Below are positions 52,376-61,823 of a stretch of DNA of 64,000 nt, in pieces. The stretch's first letter is position 1. Every line of letters begins with the position of its first letter. Source of the stretch: Acerihabitans arboris. GTDB lineage: Bacteria; Pseudomonadota; Gammaproteobacteria; Enterobacterales; Enterobacteriaceae. The notes below the pieces were generated by a model. The model saw only the letters and a program-made list of their open reading frames with translations. It did not search any database and was not told the origin of the DNA. A program made the translations under genes and the position numbers. The DNA lies in NCBI RefSeq assembly GCF_010131535.1, contig NZ_WUBS01000001.1:62001-126000 (forward strand), written 5' to 3'.

Positions 52376-52484
52376 ACAGTTTTAGATCCTGTTTGTGTGA
52401 AAATCATCCGTGCATCCCGGGGCGGAGTTAGCTATGATGTTGCGCCGTTTTCTCATGGCGGTTTTCGCCGAGGGTTAGCCCAAC

Positions 52485-53363
52485 ATGCCACACCCCAATA
52501 TATCCAAAAAAGAAATCTGGTACGAAACGCTGCATGACAATTTCGGGCAGTATTTTAACGTGGATAATATCCTGTACCGGGAAAAAACCGCGCATCAGGA
52601 GTTGGTGATTTTTGAAAACGCCGCCTTTGGCCGCGTCATGGCGTTGGACGGCGTGGTGCAAACCACCGAGCGCGATGAGTTTATCTATCATGAAATGATG
52701 GCCCATGTGCCGCTCATCGCCCACGGGCATGCCCGCAGGGTACTGATTATCGGCGGCGGCGACGGCGGCATGCTGCGCGAGGTCAGCCGGCACCGCGGCA
52801 TACAAAGCATCACCATGGTGGAAATCGATGCCGGGGTGGTTACCTTCTGCCGGCAATATCTACCGCGGCATAACGCCGGCTCGTTCGACGATCCGCGTTT
52901 CCGGCTGGTTATCGACGACGGCGTGAATTTTGTCACCGGCACCAGCGACACCTTCGACGTCATTATTTCCGACTGTACCGATCCTATCGGGCCGGGTTCA
53001 AGCCTGTTCACGTCTGATTTTTACCAGGGCTGCGCGCGTTGCCTGAATAAAGGCGGAATTTTTGTCGCGCAAAACGGCGTCTGTTTTTTACAGCAGGACG
53101 AGGCGGTGCACAGCCATCGCAAGCTCAGCCATTATTTTAGCGATGTCAGCTTTTACCAGGCGGCAATACCGACCTATTACGGTGGATTGATGACCTTCGC
53201 CTGGGCAAGCCAGGACGCTGCGCTGCGCCGGCTTGACCAGGCAACGCTTGCGGCGCGCGTCGCGGCAGCGAATCTGGAATGCCGCTATTATAATACGGCT
53301 ATTCATAACGGCAGTTTTGCCCTGCCACAATATTTACTGAATGCCTTGTCGGCATCAAGCTGA
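52485..53363 (+). CDS. speE: Spermidine synthase SpeE
   Basis: Transfers aminopropyl from decarboxylated SAM to putrescine, giving spermidine and methylthioadenosine (which MtnN, in this window, removes). 292 residues (E. coli 288). Motifs: [30 protein letters not shown]-type loop [24 protein letters not shown] and the C-terminal YYNTAIH. speD follows 28 bp downstream. Confidence 0.96.
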   Translation: MPHPNISKKEIWYETLHDNFGQYFNVDNILYREKTAHQELVIFENAAFGRVMALDGVVQTTERDEFIYHEMMAHVPLIAHGHARRVLIIGGGDGGMLREVSRHRGIQSITMVEIDAGVVTFCRQYLPRHNAGSFDDPRFRLVIDDGVNFVTGTSDTFDVIISDCTDPIGPGSSLFTSDFYQGCARCLNKGGIFVAQNGVCFLQQDEAVHSHRKLSHYFSDVSFYQAAIPTYYGGLMTFAWASQDAALRRLDQATLAARVAAANLECRYYNTAIHNGSFALPQYLLNALSASS

Positions 53364-53391
53364 GACGGTATCCATAAGGGGGTGAACTCAA

Positions 53392-54186
53392 TTGCAGAAG
53401 CTAAAACTACACGGCTTTAATAATCTGACCAAGAGCCTGGGTTTTTGTATTTACGATATTTGTTACGCCAAAACGGCGGACGACCGTGATGGATATATCG
53501 CTTACATTGACGAACAATATAACGCCAATCGCCTGACTGAAATCCTGAGCGATACCTGTGCGATGATCGGCGCCAATATCCTGCACATTGCGCGGCAGGA
53601 CTATGAACCCCAGGGCGCCAGCGTCACCATTTTAGTCAGTGAGGACCCCATCGATCCGCTCAGCATCGACAAATCCGAGCATCCGGGACCCCTGCCGGAA
53701 TCGGTGGTCGCCCATCTGGATAAAAGCCATATTTGCGTGCACACCTATCCCGAGAGTCATCCGGAAGGCGGCCTGTGTACTTTCCGCGCGGATATCGAGG
53801 TGTCCACCTGCGGGGTCATTTCACCGCTTAAAGCGTTAAATTACCTGATCCACCAGCTGGAATCGGATATTGTCACCATGGACTATCGGGTCAGGGGCTT
53901 TACCCGCGATATCAATGGCATCAAACACTATATCGACCACGAGATCAATTCGATCCAGAACTTCCTGTCGAAAGACATGAAAGCGCTCTATCACATGATG
54001 GACGTTAATATTTACCAGGAAAATATTTTCCACACCAAGATGATGCTGAAGGATTTTGACCTGAAACATTATCTGTTTAACGCCAGGCCGGAAGACCTGA
54101 GCCCCAGCGAGCGTAAAGAGATTACCGATTTACTGTACAAGGAAATGCGGGAAATCTATTACGGACGTAACCTGCCGGTGGTCTGA
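53392..54186 (+). CDS. speD: S-adenosylmethionine decarboxylase proenzyme SpeD, UUG start
   Basis: Pyruvoyl enzyme that decarboxylates SAM for spermidine synthesis. 264 residues, the E. coli length, starting at TTG 53392; E. coli speD also starts with UUG. The start is backed by an almost perfect anti-16S match, AAGGGGGTGA, 7 nt upstream. Self-cleavage is at K111-S112 in [16 protein letters not shown], giving the pyruvoyl group. The gene ends 16 bp from the stop of the convergent ankyrin gene. Confidence 0.96.
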   Translation: MQKLKLHGFNNLTKSLGFCIYDICYAKTADDRDGYIAYIDEQYNANRLTEILSDTCAMIGANILHIARQDYEPQGASVTILVSEDPIDPLSIDKSEHPGPLPESVVAHLDKSHICVHTYPESHPEGGLCTFRADIEVSTCGVISPLKALNYLIHQLESDIVTMDYRVRGFTRDINGIKHYIDHEINSIQNFLSKDMKALYHMMDVNIYQENIFHTKMMLKDFDLKHYLFNARPEDLSPSERKEITDLLYKEMREIYYGRNLPVV

Positions 54187-54202
54187 TCCCGCCGGCACGC
54201 GG

Positions 54203-56044
54203 TCACTGCGGGTTAACCACCCGCACGGATCTTCCCCGCCCATTGCCCCTGGCTGCCGGGGGCACTGACTCCAGCAAATGCACCACCTCCCGATAACCAT
54301 TTCTCCGGGCATAGTCCAGGGCGGTATTACATTGCCCGTCAGCCATAGAGCTGTCGGCGCCGTGTTCGATAAGCAGGCGGACGATATCGCCACGCCCCTG
54401 CGCGGCGGCTATGATCAGGGCCGTGCAACCATCACTGCTGACATCATTGACGGCAAGATTGCGATTCAATAATAACCTGACAACGTTCGGGTCGCAGTAG
54501 CGCGCCGCATACATCAGGCTGGTCTGCCCGTAGGCATTTTTAACCAGGGGATCGGCGCCGCTGGCCAATAACAATTTTATTATCTCGGCCTCGCCGCGCT
54601 GCAGGGCAAATAAAAACACCGTATCGCCGTAGATGTCGGCGGCATTAATATCGTCGCGATCGTTAAGCAGCCTCTGGAAGGTCAAGGCATTGCCTTGATA
54701 GGTTGCGTACATCAGCGCGTTTCGTTTTAAGCAGTCCCGCTGGGATCTATCGGCCTGATGCTCAATCAGCATTTTGATAATATCATGACGGGCCACGGCA
54801 GTTGCCAGCATCAGCGGCGTAGTACCGAAATTGTCCCTGGCATTGATATTGGCCCCCTTGCTTATCAATGATTTTACAACTATTTCATGGCCGTATTTCA
54901 CCGCATGCATTAACGGCGTCATGCCCCGCGCATCGGCGTCATCAACGCCGATATGCATATCAAGCATGGTGGTGACCATATTCGACCGGCCGCAGATAGC
55001 GGCATAGATCATGGCATTTCGGCCCAGGTTGTCGGTACGTTTGGCATTGGCGCCGGAGGCAAGTAATTGATAAAAGCCCTGTTCAACATTACATTGAATA
55101 GCCATCATTAACGGGGTTCCGGCCAGAATATTAGCGGCATCAATATCGGCCTGATACTCAATTAATTTTTGCACTATTTTAACATTACCGTTGATGATGG
55201 CATACATCAGCGCCGTCACACCCTGTTTGTTTTTAACATTTGGATCGACGCCATGCGCCAGCAGGAGGTCTACCGCCTGGCTCTGGTTGTGGTAAATGGC
55301 ATACATGAGGGGGGTGGCGCCCTCGTTATCCGACGCATTGATATCCACCCCGGGATTATTAAAAAACAGCCGGATCATGACCTCGTCGCCACGCTGGCAG
55401 GCATAGAAAAAAGCCTTTTTCGACAGGTCATGCCACAACGCGGGATTGAGGCTATTCAGGTCCATGGACTCGGTGATATCCTGTCTGCCCAGGTAGGCCG
55501 CCGCGGCGAGTATATTTTGGCTGTGGTCTATTTTATTCCAACCGGTCAGGCTGCGGGGCAGCATAACCGGCGTATTGTCCTCCGCGGGCCGGAACAGCGG
55601 CGTGGGTAATCCGCTACACGAGCTCATGTACTGCATATTGGCCTGGTCCTTGCTGTGCTCCTTGCGTAGTCGCTGTAGGGAATAGGGCGGGACCATCGGC
55701 TGGCATAGGGTACTTTTTTTGGCAAGTAACTGACCGTCGGCGATATCCGGCGCCACCGGCTGTCCGGCCCGGGATTGGGGCGGTCTGTCATCCAGGAGGA
55801 AAATATTCGCGGCACGTTTTAGTGCGCCCTGATTGACCAGGCTGGACCCGTGGGCGTCGTCACCGCCGTCGGGAGGCTCTTTTGATGGCTGGAAACTCGC
55901 GGAGTGATTCCTACAGGCGGATAACTCTTTTAGCTTGTTAAAGAAAAGAGCGTTATTTTCTTCATTTTGGACAATATTATATACGCTATTTATTTGCGGA
56001 TTATTTGTTCTAATATCGCCAGTATTAATTAAGGATGGATTCAT
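54203..56044 (-). CDS. Ankyrin-repeat protein with polar N-terminus (candidate secreted effector)
   Basis: 613 residues, not part of the E. coli speD-yacL neighbourhood. Residues 1-205 are polar, rich in S, N, P and Q, and match no domain I know. From about 206 there is a capping unit, ten ankyrin repeats of exactly 33 residues with no insertion or deletion (240-569, pattern xxGxTPLMYAxxxGxxxxVxxLLxxGADxNxxD), and a degenerate last unit (570-594) with a basic tail. No signal peptide or membrane segment. AGGTG precedes the ATG. Such proteins in host-associated bacteria are often type III or IV effectors, but nothing here proves secretion. Function unknown. Confidence 0.85.
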   Translation of the reverse strand: MNPSLINTGDIRTNNPQINSVYNIVQNEENNALFFNKLKELSACRNHSASFQPSKEPPDGGDDAHGSSLVNQGALKRAANIFLLDDRPPQSRAGQPVAPDIADGQLLAKKSTLCQPMVPPYSLQRLRKEHSKDQANMQYMSSCSGLPTPLFRPAEDNTPVMLPRSLTGWNKIDHSQNILAAAAYLGRQDITESMDLNSLNPALWHDLSKKAFFYACQRGDEVMIRLFFNNPGVDINASDNEGATPLMYAIYHNQSQAVDLLLAHGVDPNVKNKQGVTALMYAIINGNVKIVQKLIEYQADIDAANILAGTPLMMAIQCNVEQGFYQLLASGANAKRTDNLGRNAMIYAAICGRSNMVTTMLDMHIGVDDADARGMTPLMHAVKYGHEIVVKSLISKGANINARDNFGTTPLMLATAVARHDIIKMLIEHQADRSQRDCLKRNALMYATYQGNALTFQRLLNDRDDINAADIYGDTVFLFALQRGEAEIIKLLLASGADPLVKNAYGQTSLMYAARYCDPNVVRLLLNRNLAVNDVSSDGCTALIIAAAQGRGDIVRLLIEHGADSSMADGQCNTALDYARRNGYREVVHLLESVPPAARGNGRGRSVRVVNPQ

Positions 56045-56295
56045 ATTAGCACCTGAACATGGGTTTTATGACATCCATCATGACACAGACAATTTATCTT
56101 TAAAATCTCATAACAATTTATCATTATGAAATATGATGAAATAACTTTTTAACAGACGCGTTGAATATAATTAAATCGGTCTATATTTTTTTATCTGCTT
56201 TCCTGCATGTTAAACCAGGGTTATGCTACAACACATGTTGGTTATCGTCATGTCAGGCCAATTGATAACGGCTGCCGACCGCTAGCGTCTGCCGG
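56045..56295. other. AT-rich gap between ankyrin gene and yacL
   Basis: Conspicuously AT-rich over 56045-56200 compared with the GC-rich core genes, and it must hold the promoter of the ankyrin gene on the minus strand; several TATATT/TAATTAT stretches could be -10 elements and I cannot choose one. The last 80 bp before yacL return to normal composition. Confidence 0.5.
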
Positions 56296-56658
56296 CTATC
56301 GGGATCGGCTAAAATCACGATATTGCTTTAATACCTGCAAAAAATCGTCGGTGCCGCATAATGACAGGCTTTCCTCATCATAATAATTCATGCCTTCCTC
56401 CAGTTCGTCATTCACAAACGACAGCTCATTGGCGCGAATGATCACTTCGTCGCCATCGGTCCAGAAGGTATACTCATGGCCGACGCACTGCCAGCTATCC
56501 TGCCCGCCGGCCAACCGCCGGATATGTGCCTCAACCTCATCCAACAGCGCGAAATTGCCTTTGACCTCTTCGTTTAACCAATGACCCACGGCTTCATGCC
56601 CCATGGAAAAGGTCACCTTTACCTGACCGGTGATATCGCGTAAAAATTCGTAATCCAT
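56296..56658 (-). CDS. yacL: UPF0231 family protein YacL
   Basis: Conserved enterobacterial protein of unknown function. 120 residues, identical in length to E. coli YacL, with [26 protein letters not shown] and the acidic [31 protein letters not shown]. In E. coli it lies between acnB and speD; here the same core gene is flanked on both sides by ankyrin genes, all on the minus strand. Confidence 0.93.
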   Translation of the reverse strand: MDYEFLRDITGQVKVTFSMGHEAVGHWLNEEVKGNFALLDEVEAHIRRLAGGQDSWQCVGHEYTFWTDGDEVIIRANELSFVNDELEEGMNYYDEESLSLCGTDDFLQVLKQYRDFSRSR

Positions 56659-57043
56659 AACCTTCAGCCCATGCTAAGCAAAGTTGTGGGGCCCAGCCGC
56701 CCTGCCCCAACCAGTAAGCTGATTTTACCCTTTTACCGGCACAAGATCGTTAGCTATGTTGGGTTTTGCCCAACAGTCGGGCAAAATGGCGGTGAATGCC
56801 ACCACAGCGCATCCCCCGGCCAGATACCAAATTTAGATAGCCCATAAATATATTTTGATAAAAGTCGCGCAAATAGACACGGCCACAACAATACTGGTTG
56901 TAGAAAGAAACAAACAACAACATTTTTTAGAATCAATATTCTTTCATTCATCATTCATATAGTCTTATCTTTTCAATTTTATCTTAAAAAAATTCAGCGC
57001 CAACGTCTAAAATCCATTGATCCGTACACTTATCGCCGTTTAG
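56659..57043. other. AT-rich gap between yacL and second ankyrin gene
   Basis: 385 bp. The outer part (about 56830-57000) is AT-rich; the inner part holds a hairpin TTTTGCCC (56764-56771) / GGGCAAAA (56779-56786) with a 7-nt loop, which could act on the yacL leader or as a weak terminator of the upstream ankyrin gene. A 66-codon minus-strand frame at 56754-56954 is not convincing as a gene. No IS end or target duplication was recognised. Confidence 0.45.
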
Positions 57044-58579
57044 CTACAGTCCGATCAATCGTGGGAGGCAAGCTCCGATTTGGCGCGCCTTAGAAATGAT
57101 AGTTATGATCCATTTGCCCGGCAGCCCGGTCGCCCCCGACGTCGCGGCGATATGATGCCGCAATAGCTCGACCACAGGCGTATGGTCGCTCTGCGCGGCA
57201 TAGAATACCGCGGCATGGCCTTTTGCATCCGTGAGCGTGACGTTGGCGCCCCGCGCCAACAGCGCATTGACCGTCACCAGGGAACCGCGTTCGGCGCACT
57301 GCATCAACGCCGTGCGGCCCATGTCGTTAGCCTCGTCTATATCAGCGTTCTTCGCCAGCAGGGCGTCGAGCGACCCGATGTCATCATTTCTCGCCGCCAG
57401 CATAACCAGGGTCATGTTTTCGTCGGACTTATCGGGGATAATGTCGTTTATCCCGCGCGGGGGGGGCGTTTGGGTCAGGAATGCCCCCGGTACGGAGCCA
57501 GGCGTCATGGAAAAACGGGGGCGTCCGCGCGAGGGTTCCGGTACTGCCGCAGGGCTGGCCGAGGTCATGTACATTGCGGTGGTTGCCTCGGCTGCAGCCG
57601 GTGCCGAAGTGACGTTATTTCGCCAGAGCGCCTTCATCAAAATCGCGAGCATATCCAGATCATGCTTGGACGTGGCAAAGTCCATGGCCGTCGAACCGGT
57701 ATTGTCGGTCTCATTGACATTCGCCCCCTGCATCAGCAAAAAATCGACAATGCGCGTATCGCCCGCGCGGGCGGCCACCATAAATACGGTCTCGCCGCGG
57801 TTATTGACCGCCAAGGGATCCGCGCCTTTGGCCAATATCGCCATAAAGTGATCGTAAAGATTTAGCCGCGCGGCATACATCAGCGCGGTGTTGCCGCCAA
57901 AATCTTTAGCATTTAATTCGATTCCTTTATCCAGCAACAGGCGGGAGATTGAAATATCACTCTGTTCAAATTCCTCTGAAAGCATTAACGCGGTCATACC
58001 CATCCAGCGGGTATTAATACCCGCGCCATGCCCCAGCAATAGCTCAATAACCCCGCTTTGATTATTGACCGCCGCCACGTGTATCGGCAGCATGCCCTTG
58101 TGGGGCCAACGGGTAGCGACCGTCTCCACATCTACGCCTTGCGACAAAAATATTTTTATCACCGCCTCCATGCCCACGCTCACCGCATATATCAGCGGTA
58201 CCTCGCCATAGGGATTATCATTGGCGAAAGCCAGGGCGGCCTCCAACTCCGATTCTCTCTTGGCCCTGTTTTCGGTATAATGACCGGCATACATTATTTC
58301 ATCTTTATAGACCAATAAAGCTTCCGTCACCTCGTCTGAGTTCAGCACCGTCTCCTGCGCTGCATTATAGCGATAATTTTCTTGGATAGTGACCGGCGGC
58401 GTCCCCACGGAAGAGACCGGAAGAGTGACAGCGGCATTACCTGCCGCCGACGCGCGGTTGGAGACATTACGTAAAACATCCCATATTCGGGGAAAACCAT
58501 GATAAGTCAAACCAGAAAAATTAGCCGGCGCGCAGGTTACATTGTCCGACGATAAGCAAGAATAAACGCCCCCATTCAT
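57044..58579 (-). CDS. Ankyrin-repeat protein with split repeat domain (candidate secreted effector)
   Basis: 511 residues, same strand as the first ankyrin gene but with a different plan. Residues 1-122 lack a known domain; 123-318 form about six ankyrin units (GNTALMYAAR, GETVFMVAARAG, GSTAMDFATSK); 319-385 are a Pro/Ala/Ser/Thr-rich linker; 386-477 form three more units (MTLVMLAARND, GRTALMQCAERG, GHAAVFYAAQSD); then a 34-residue tail. GGAGG lies 8 nt before the ATG. No signal peptide or membrane segment. Eukaryotic-like domain, absence from the E. coli locus and AT-rich flanks suggest horizontal gain. Function unknown. Confidence 0.83.
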   Translation of the reverse strand: MNGGVYSCLSSDNVTCAPANFSGLTYHGFPRIWDVLRNVSNRASAAGNAAVTLPVSSVGTPPVTIQENYRYNAAQETVLNSDEVTEALLVYKDEIMYAGHYTENRAKRESELEAALAFANDNPYGEVPLIYAVSVGMEAVIKIFLSQGVDVETVATRWPHKGMLPIHVAAVNNQSGVIELLLGHGAGINTRWMGMTALMLSEEFEQSDISISRLLLDKGIELNAKDFGGNTALMYAARLNLYDHFMAILAKGADPLAVNNRGETVFMVAARAGDTRIVDFLLMQGANVNETDNTGSTAMDFATSKHDLDMLAILMKALWRNNVTSAPAAAEATTAMYMTSASPAAVPEPSRGRPRFSMTPGSVPGAFLTQTPPPRGINDIIPDKSDENMTLVMLAARNDDIGSLDALLAKNADIDEANDMGRTALMQCAERGSLVTVNALLARGANVTLTDAKGHAAVFYAAQSDHTPVVELLRHHIAATSGATGLPGKWIITIISKARQIGACLPRLIGL

Positions 58580-58835
58580 AACGGGTCCTCCGTAATTAAC
58601 ATTTTAACAGCCCGACAGAAAATTGAGTTAGAATATAAACTTTATCCTCCATCATGGAAATCGCTGTCGTCAGTACAAATAGCCCAGGTTGAATATTTAA
58701 AGTTGTTTTATGCATATATTTTTCCGATTAATAGCTCATTATATTGAACTGGGTTCTTCGATAATATTTATTATTAAGCGGGCATCAATATGACAGCCAA
58801 ATATTTATCCCGGCTCCCGCCGCCATGCCCGGCAT
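58580..58835. other. AT-rich leader of second ankyrin gene
   Basis: About 250 bp of strongly AT-rich DNA upstream of the ankyrin gene on the minus strand. A TATAAT (58743-58738, minus strand) is the best -10, with no good -35, which would give a leader of about 150 nt. I see no gene, repeat or recognisable regulator box. Confidence 0.4.
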
Positions 58836-58862
58836 AAAAAAAAGCCAGCCGCAATGGCTGGC
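58836..58862 (-). terminator. acnB intrinsic terminator
   Basis: On the minus strand GCCAGCC (58862-58856) pairs with GGCTGGC (58850-58844) around ATTGC and is followed by eight T (58843-58836). Confidence 0.92.
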
Positions 58863-58914
58863 CGTGGTGCCGGACTGCGCGGGATTATGCTTACGCACAA
58901 CCCAGGCGCAATAT

Positions 58915-61512
58915 TTATACCGCCGTCTGGAAAATCACCTCATCGGCTTTATCGGTATATTCCGCCAACCGGTCAAAGTTCAGGTAGCGATAGGTATCGA
59001 CGGCGGTTTTATCCACCAGCGCGATGGCCTGCAGATACTCCGCCACCGTCGGCAGGCGGCCCAGCAGCGCGGTGACCGCCGCCAGTTCCGCCGATGCCAG
59101 GTAGACATCCGCGCCGTTGCCTAGACGATTTGGAAAGTTACGGGTGGAGGTGGACACCACGGTCGCGCCCTCCGCTACCCGCGCCTGGTTGCCCATGCAC
59201 AACGAGCAGCCGGGGATCTCGACACGCGCCCCGCTCTTGCCGAAGATGCTGTAATAACCTTCCTCGGTCAGTTGGGCCGCATCCATTTTAGTCGGCGGCG
59301 CCACCCACAGACGGGTCGGCAGCTGGCCCTGATGCTGGTCAAGCAGTTTACCCGCCGCGCGGAAGTGGCCGATATTGGTCATGCAGGAACCGATAAACAC
59401 TTCGTCGATTTTATTGCCGGCCACGTCGGACAGCAGGCGCGCATCGTCCGGATCGTTAGGCGCGCACAGGATCGGCTGGTCGATTTCCGCCAGATCGATA
59501 TCGATAACGGCGGCATATTCCGCGTCGGCATCCGCCACCAGCAATTTAGGATCGGCCAGCCAGCTTTCCATGCCCTTGATACGGCGCTCCAGGGTGCGGC
59601 GATCGCCGTAGCCTTCGGTGATCATCCACTTCAGCAGCACGATATTCGAGCTGAGGTATTCGACGATCGGCGCCTGATCCAGCTTGATGGTACAGCCCGC
59701 CGCCGAGCGTTCCGCCGAGGCGTCGGCCAGTTCAAACGCCTGTTCCACCTTCAGCTCCGGCAGGCCCTCGATTTCCAGGATGCGGCCGGAGAAAATGTTC
59801 TTCTTACCCTTTTTTTCCACCGTCAACAGGCCTTGCTTGATGGCGTAATACGGGATGGCGTGCACCAGGTCGCGCAGGGTTATCCCCGGCCGCATTTTAC
59901 CCTTAAAGCGCACCAGCACCGACTCAGGCATATCCAGCGGCATGACGCCGGTGGCGGCGGCAAACGCCACCAGACCGGAACCGGCCGGGAACGAGATGCC
60001 GATGGGGAAGCGGGTATGGGAATCGCCGCCGGTGCCGACGGTGTCGGGCAGCAGCATGCGGTTCAGCCAGGAATGTATGATACCGTCGCCGGGGCGCAGC
60101 GAAACGCCGCCGCGGTTCATGATAAAGTCCGGCAGCGTATGGTGGGTTTGCACGTCCACCGGCTTCGGGTACGCGGCGGTATGGCAAAACGACTGCATGA
60201 CCAGGTCGGCGGAGAAGCCGAGGCAGGCCAGATCCTTCAGTTCGTCGCGGGTCATCGGGCCGGTGGTATCCTGCGAGCCGACCGAGGTCATCTTGGGCTC
60301 GCAATACTGGCCGGGGCGAATGCCCTGCACGCCGCAGGCGCGGCCGACCATTTTTTGCGCCAAAGTAAACCCCTTGTCGCTGGCGACCACGGCCCGGGCA
60401 TGGCGGAAAATTTCGCTGGGCGGCAGCCCGAGGGATTCGCGCGCGCGCGCGGTAAGGCCCCGGCCGATGATCAGCGGGATACGGCCGCCGGCGCGCACTT
60501 CGTCCACCAGTACGTCGGTATTGAGCGAGAAGGTGGCCAGCAGCCGGTCGGTGTCATGAGCGCGGATCTCACCCTTGAACGGGTAGATGTCAATCACGTC
60601 GCCCATGTTCAGCTCGGAGATGTCGACCTCGATGGGCAACGCGCCGGAGTCTTCCATGGTATTAAAGAAAATCGGCGCAATCTTGCTGCCCAAGACCACC
60701 CCGCCGCCGCGCTTGTTCGGCACATATGGCAGATCGTCGCCCATATACCATAACACCGAGTTGGTGGCGGATTTACGCGATGAGCCGGTGCCCACCACGT
60801 CGCCCACATAGGCCAAAGGAAAGCCTTTCTGGTTCAGCGCTTCGATTTGTTTGATCGGACCGACGTTGCCGGGCCGATCGGGATCGATGCCCTCGCGGGC
60901 ATTTTTCAGCATCGCCAGGGCATGCAGCGGAATATCCGGACGCGACCAGGCGTCGGGCGCCGGGGACAGGTCGTCGGTATTGGTTTCGCCGGTGACTTTA
61001 AATACCGTCACGGTGATTTTTTCCGCCAGCTCAGGGCGCGACAGGAACCACTCGGCGTCGGCCCAGGCCTGCATTACCTGCCGCGCATGGGGGTTGCCGG
61101 CCTTGGCCTTGGCTTCCACGTCGAAAAAGCTGTCGAACATTAGCAGCATCGATTTCAGCGCGTTGGCGGCAATCGGCGCCAGGGTCGCGCTGTCCAGCGC
61201 ATCGACCAACGGCTGGATATTATAGCCGCCCTGCATGGTGCCGAGCAGCTCAACGGCCCGTTCGGGTGTGAGGAGCGGAGAGCGCGCGTCGCCGGTGGCG
61301 ACGGCGGCCAGGAAACCGGCCTTCACGTAGGCCGCTTCGTCAACACCCGGCGGGACGCGGTTAATTAACAGATCAAGTAAAAAACTCTCTTCGCCGGTCG
61401 GCGGATTTTTCAGCAGTGTCACCAGCGCCGCCATTTGCGCGGCATCGAGCGGCTTAGGAACGATCCCCAGGGCAGCACGCTCGGCCACGTGCTTACGGTA
61501 GTCTTCTAGCAC
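58915..61512 (-). CDS. acnB: Bifunctional aconitate hydratase 2 / 2-methylisocitrate dehydratase AcnB
   Basis: Main TCA-cycle aconitase; also dehydrates 2-methylisocitrate and, as apo-protein, binds mRNA in E. coli. From GTG 61512 it has 865 residues, exactly the E. coli length, with AGGAG 6 nt upstream; the frame continues to an ATG at 61584 that would add 24 residues unlike any homologue. N-terminal HEAT-like domain, then swivel domain ([17 protein letters not shown]), then catalytic domains with 4Fe-4S cysteines in [10 protein letters not shown] and GCSLCMGNQ. Single gene between lpdA and the ankyrin genes. Confidence 0.97.
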   Translation of the reverse strand: MLEDYRKHVAERAALGIVPKPLDAAQMAALVTLLKNPPTGEESFLLDLLINRVPPGVDEAAYVKAGFLAAVATGDARSPLLTPERAVELLGTMQGGYNIQPLVDALDSATLAPIAANALKSMLLMFDSFFDVEAKAKAGNPHARQVMQAWADAEWFLSRPELAEKITVTVFKVTGETNTDDLSPAPDAWSRPDIPLHALAMLKNAREGIDPDRPGNVGPIKQIEALNQKGFPLAYVGDVVGTGSSRKSATNSVLWYMGDDLPYVPNKRGGGVVLGSKIAPIFFNTMEDSGALPIEVDISELNMGDVIDIYPFKGEIRAHDTDRLLATFSLNTDVLVDEVRAGGRIPLIIGRGLTARARESLGLPPSEIFRHARAVVASDKGFTLAQKMVGRACGVQGIRPGQYCEPKMTSVGSQDTTGPMTRDELKDLACLGFSADLVMQSFCHTAAYPKPVDVQTHHTLPDFIMNRGGVSLRPGDGIIHSWLNRMLLPDTVGTGGDSHTRFPIGISFPAGSGLVAFAAATGVMPLDMPESVLVRFKGKMRPGITLRDLVHAIPYYAIKQGLLTVEKKGKKNIFSGRILEIEGLPELKVEQAFELADASAERSAAGCTIKLDQAPIVEYLSSNIVLLKWMITEGYGDRRTLERRIKGMESWLADPKLLVADADAEYAAVIDIDLAEIDQPILCAPNDPDDARLLSDVAGNKIDEVFIGSCMTNIGHFRAAGKLLDQHQGQLPTRLWVAPPTKMDAAQLTEEGYYSIFGKSGARVEIPGCSLCMGNQARVAEGATVVSTSTRNFPNRLGNGADVYLASAELAAVTALLGRLPTVAEYLQAIALVDKTAVDTYRYLNFDRLAEYTDKADEVIFQTAV

Positions 61513-61561
61513 GACGATCTCCTCGCTTAATAAGTCATTGCTCACTTTTTTTGCTCTCGGC

Positions 61562-61590
61562 AGTTTATCAGAATTTGACCGCACTGTTAA
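61562..61590 (-). promoter_or_regulatory. Candidate sigma-70 promoter of acnB
   Basis: On the minus strand TTAACA (61590-61585), a 17-nt spacer and TAAACT (61567-61562), about 50 bp before the GTG start. One mismatch to the -35 consensus, two to the -10. Confidence 0.5.
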
Positions 61591-61766
61591 TTTGTTTACA
61601 TCTAAGCAACATAATTTTTTAGCTGAAACGTTAAGGCGTTAGCGTAAAAAACGCTTCATCAAATTAACACTATTCCGCCGCCGCCAGCCAGCGTTAGCCG
61701 CAGAAAAAACGGCTGCCCCAGGCATATAAGCCGTCGGCTAACGTGAGTCGCCCGTGCTAAAAACAT

Positions 61767-61794
61767 AAAAAAGCTCCCATGCAAGCATGGGAGC
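61767..61794 (-). terminator. lpdA intrinsic terminator
   Basis: On the minus strand GCTCCCATGC (61794-61785) pairs perfectly with GCATGGGAGC (61782-61773) and six T follow (61772-61767). Sits 30 bp after the lpdA stop. Confidence 0.93.
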
Positions 61795-61823
61795 CGTTGG
61801 CCAAACTGAGTCAGTCCGGAGAA

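Larger units (their letters stand above)
61513..61823. other. acnB upstream region
   Basis: 311 bp between acnB and lpdA. It holds the acnB promoter (61562-61590) near acnB and the lpdA terminator (61767-61794) at the other end. The middle contains a short GCGTTAGCG-type inverted repeat but nothing I can name; CRP, Cra or ArcA control known for E. coli acnB is not provable by eye. Confidence 0.5.

Noticed and set aside
56754-56954. 66-codon minus-strand frame between yacL and the second ankyrin gene
   Set aside because: Hydrophobic start looks membrane-like but there is no Shine-Dalgarno site, and the frame crosses a sharp composition change; likely chance.
54203-58835. IS element or integrase behind the ankyrin insertions
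   Set aside because: No transposase or integrase frame, terminal inverted repeats, tRNA or obvious target duplication was found by eye.
61584-61584. ATG 61584 as the acnB start
   Set aside because: Adds 24 residues not found in homologues and has poor Shine-Dalgarno support, whereas GTG 61512 gives the exact family length with AGGAG well spaced.
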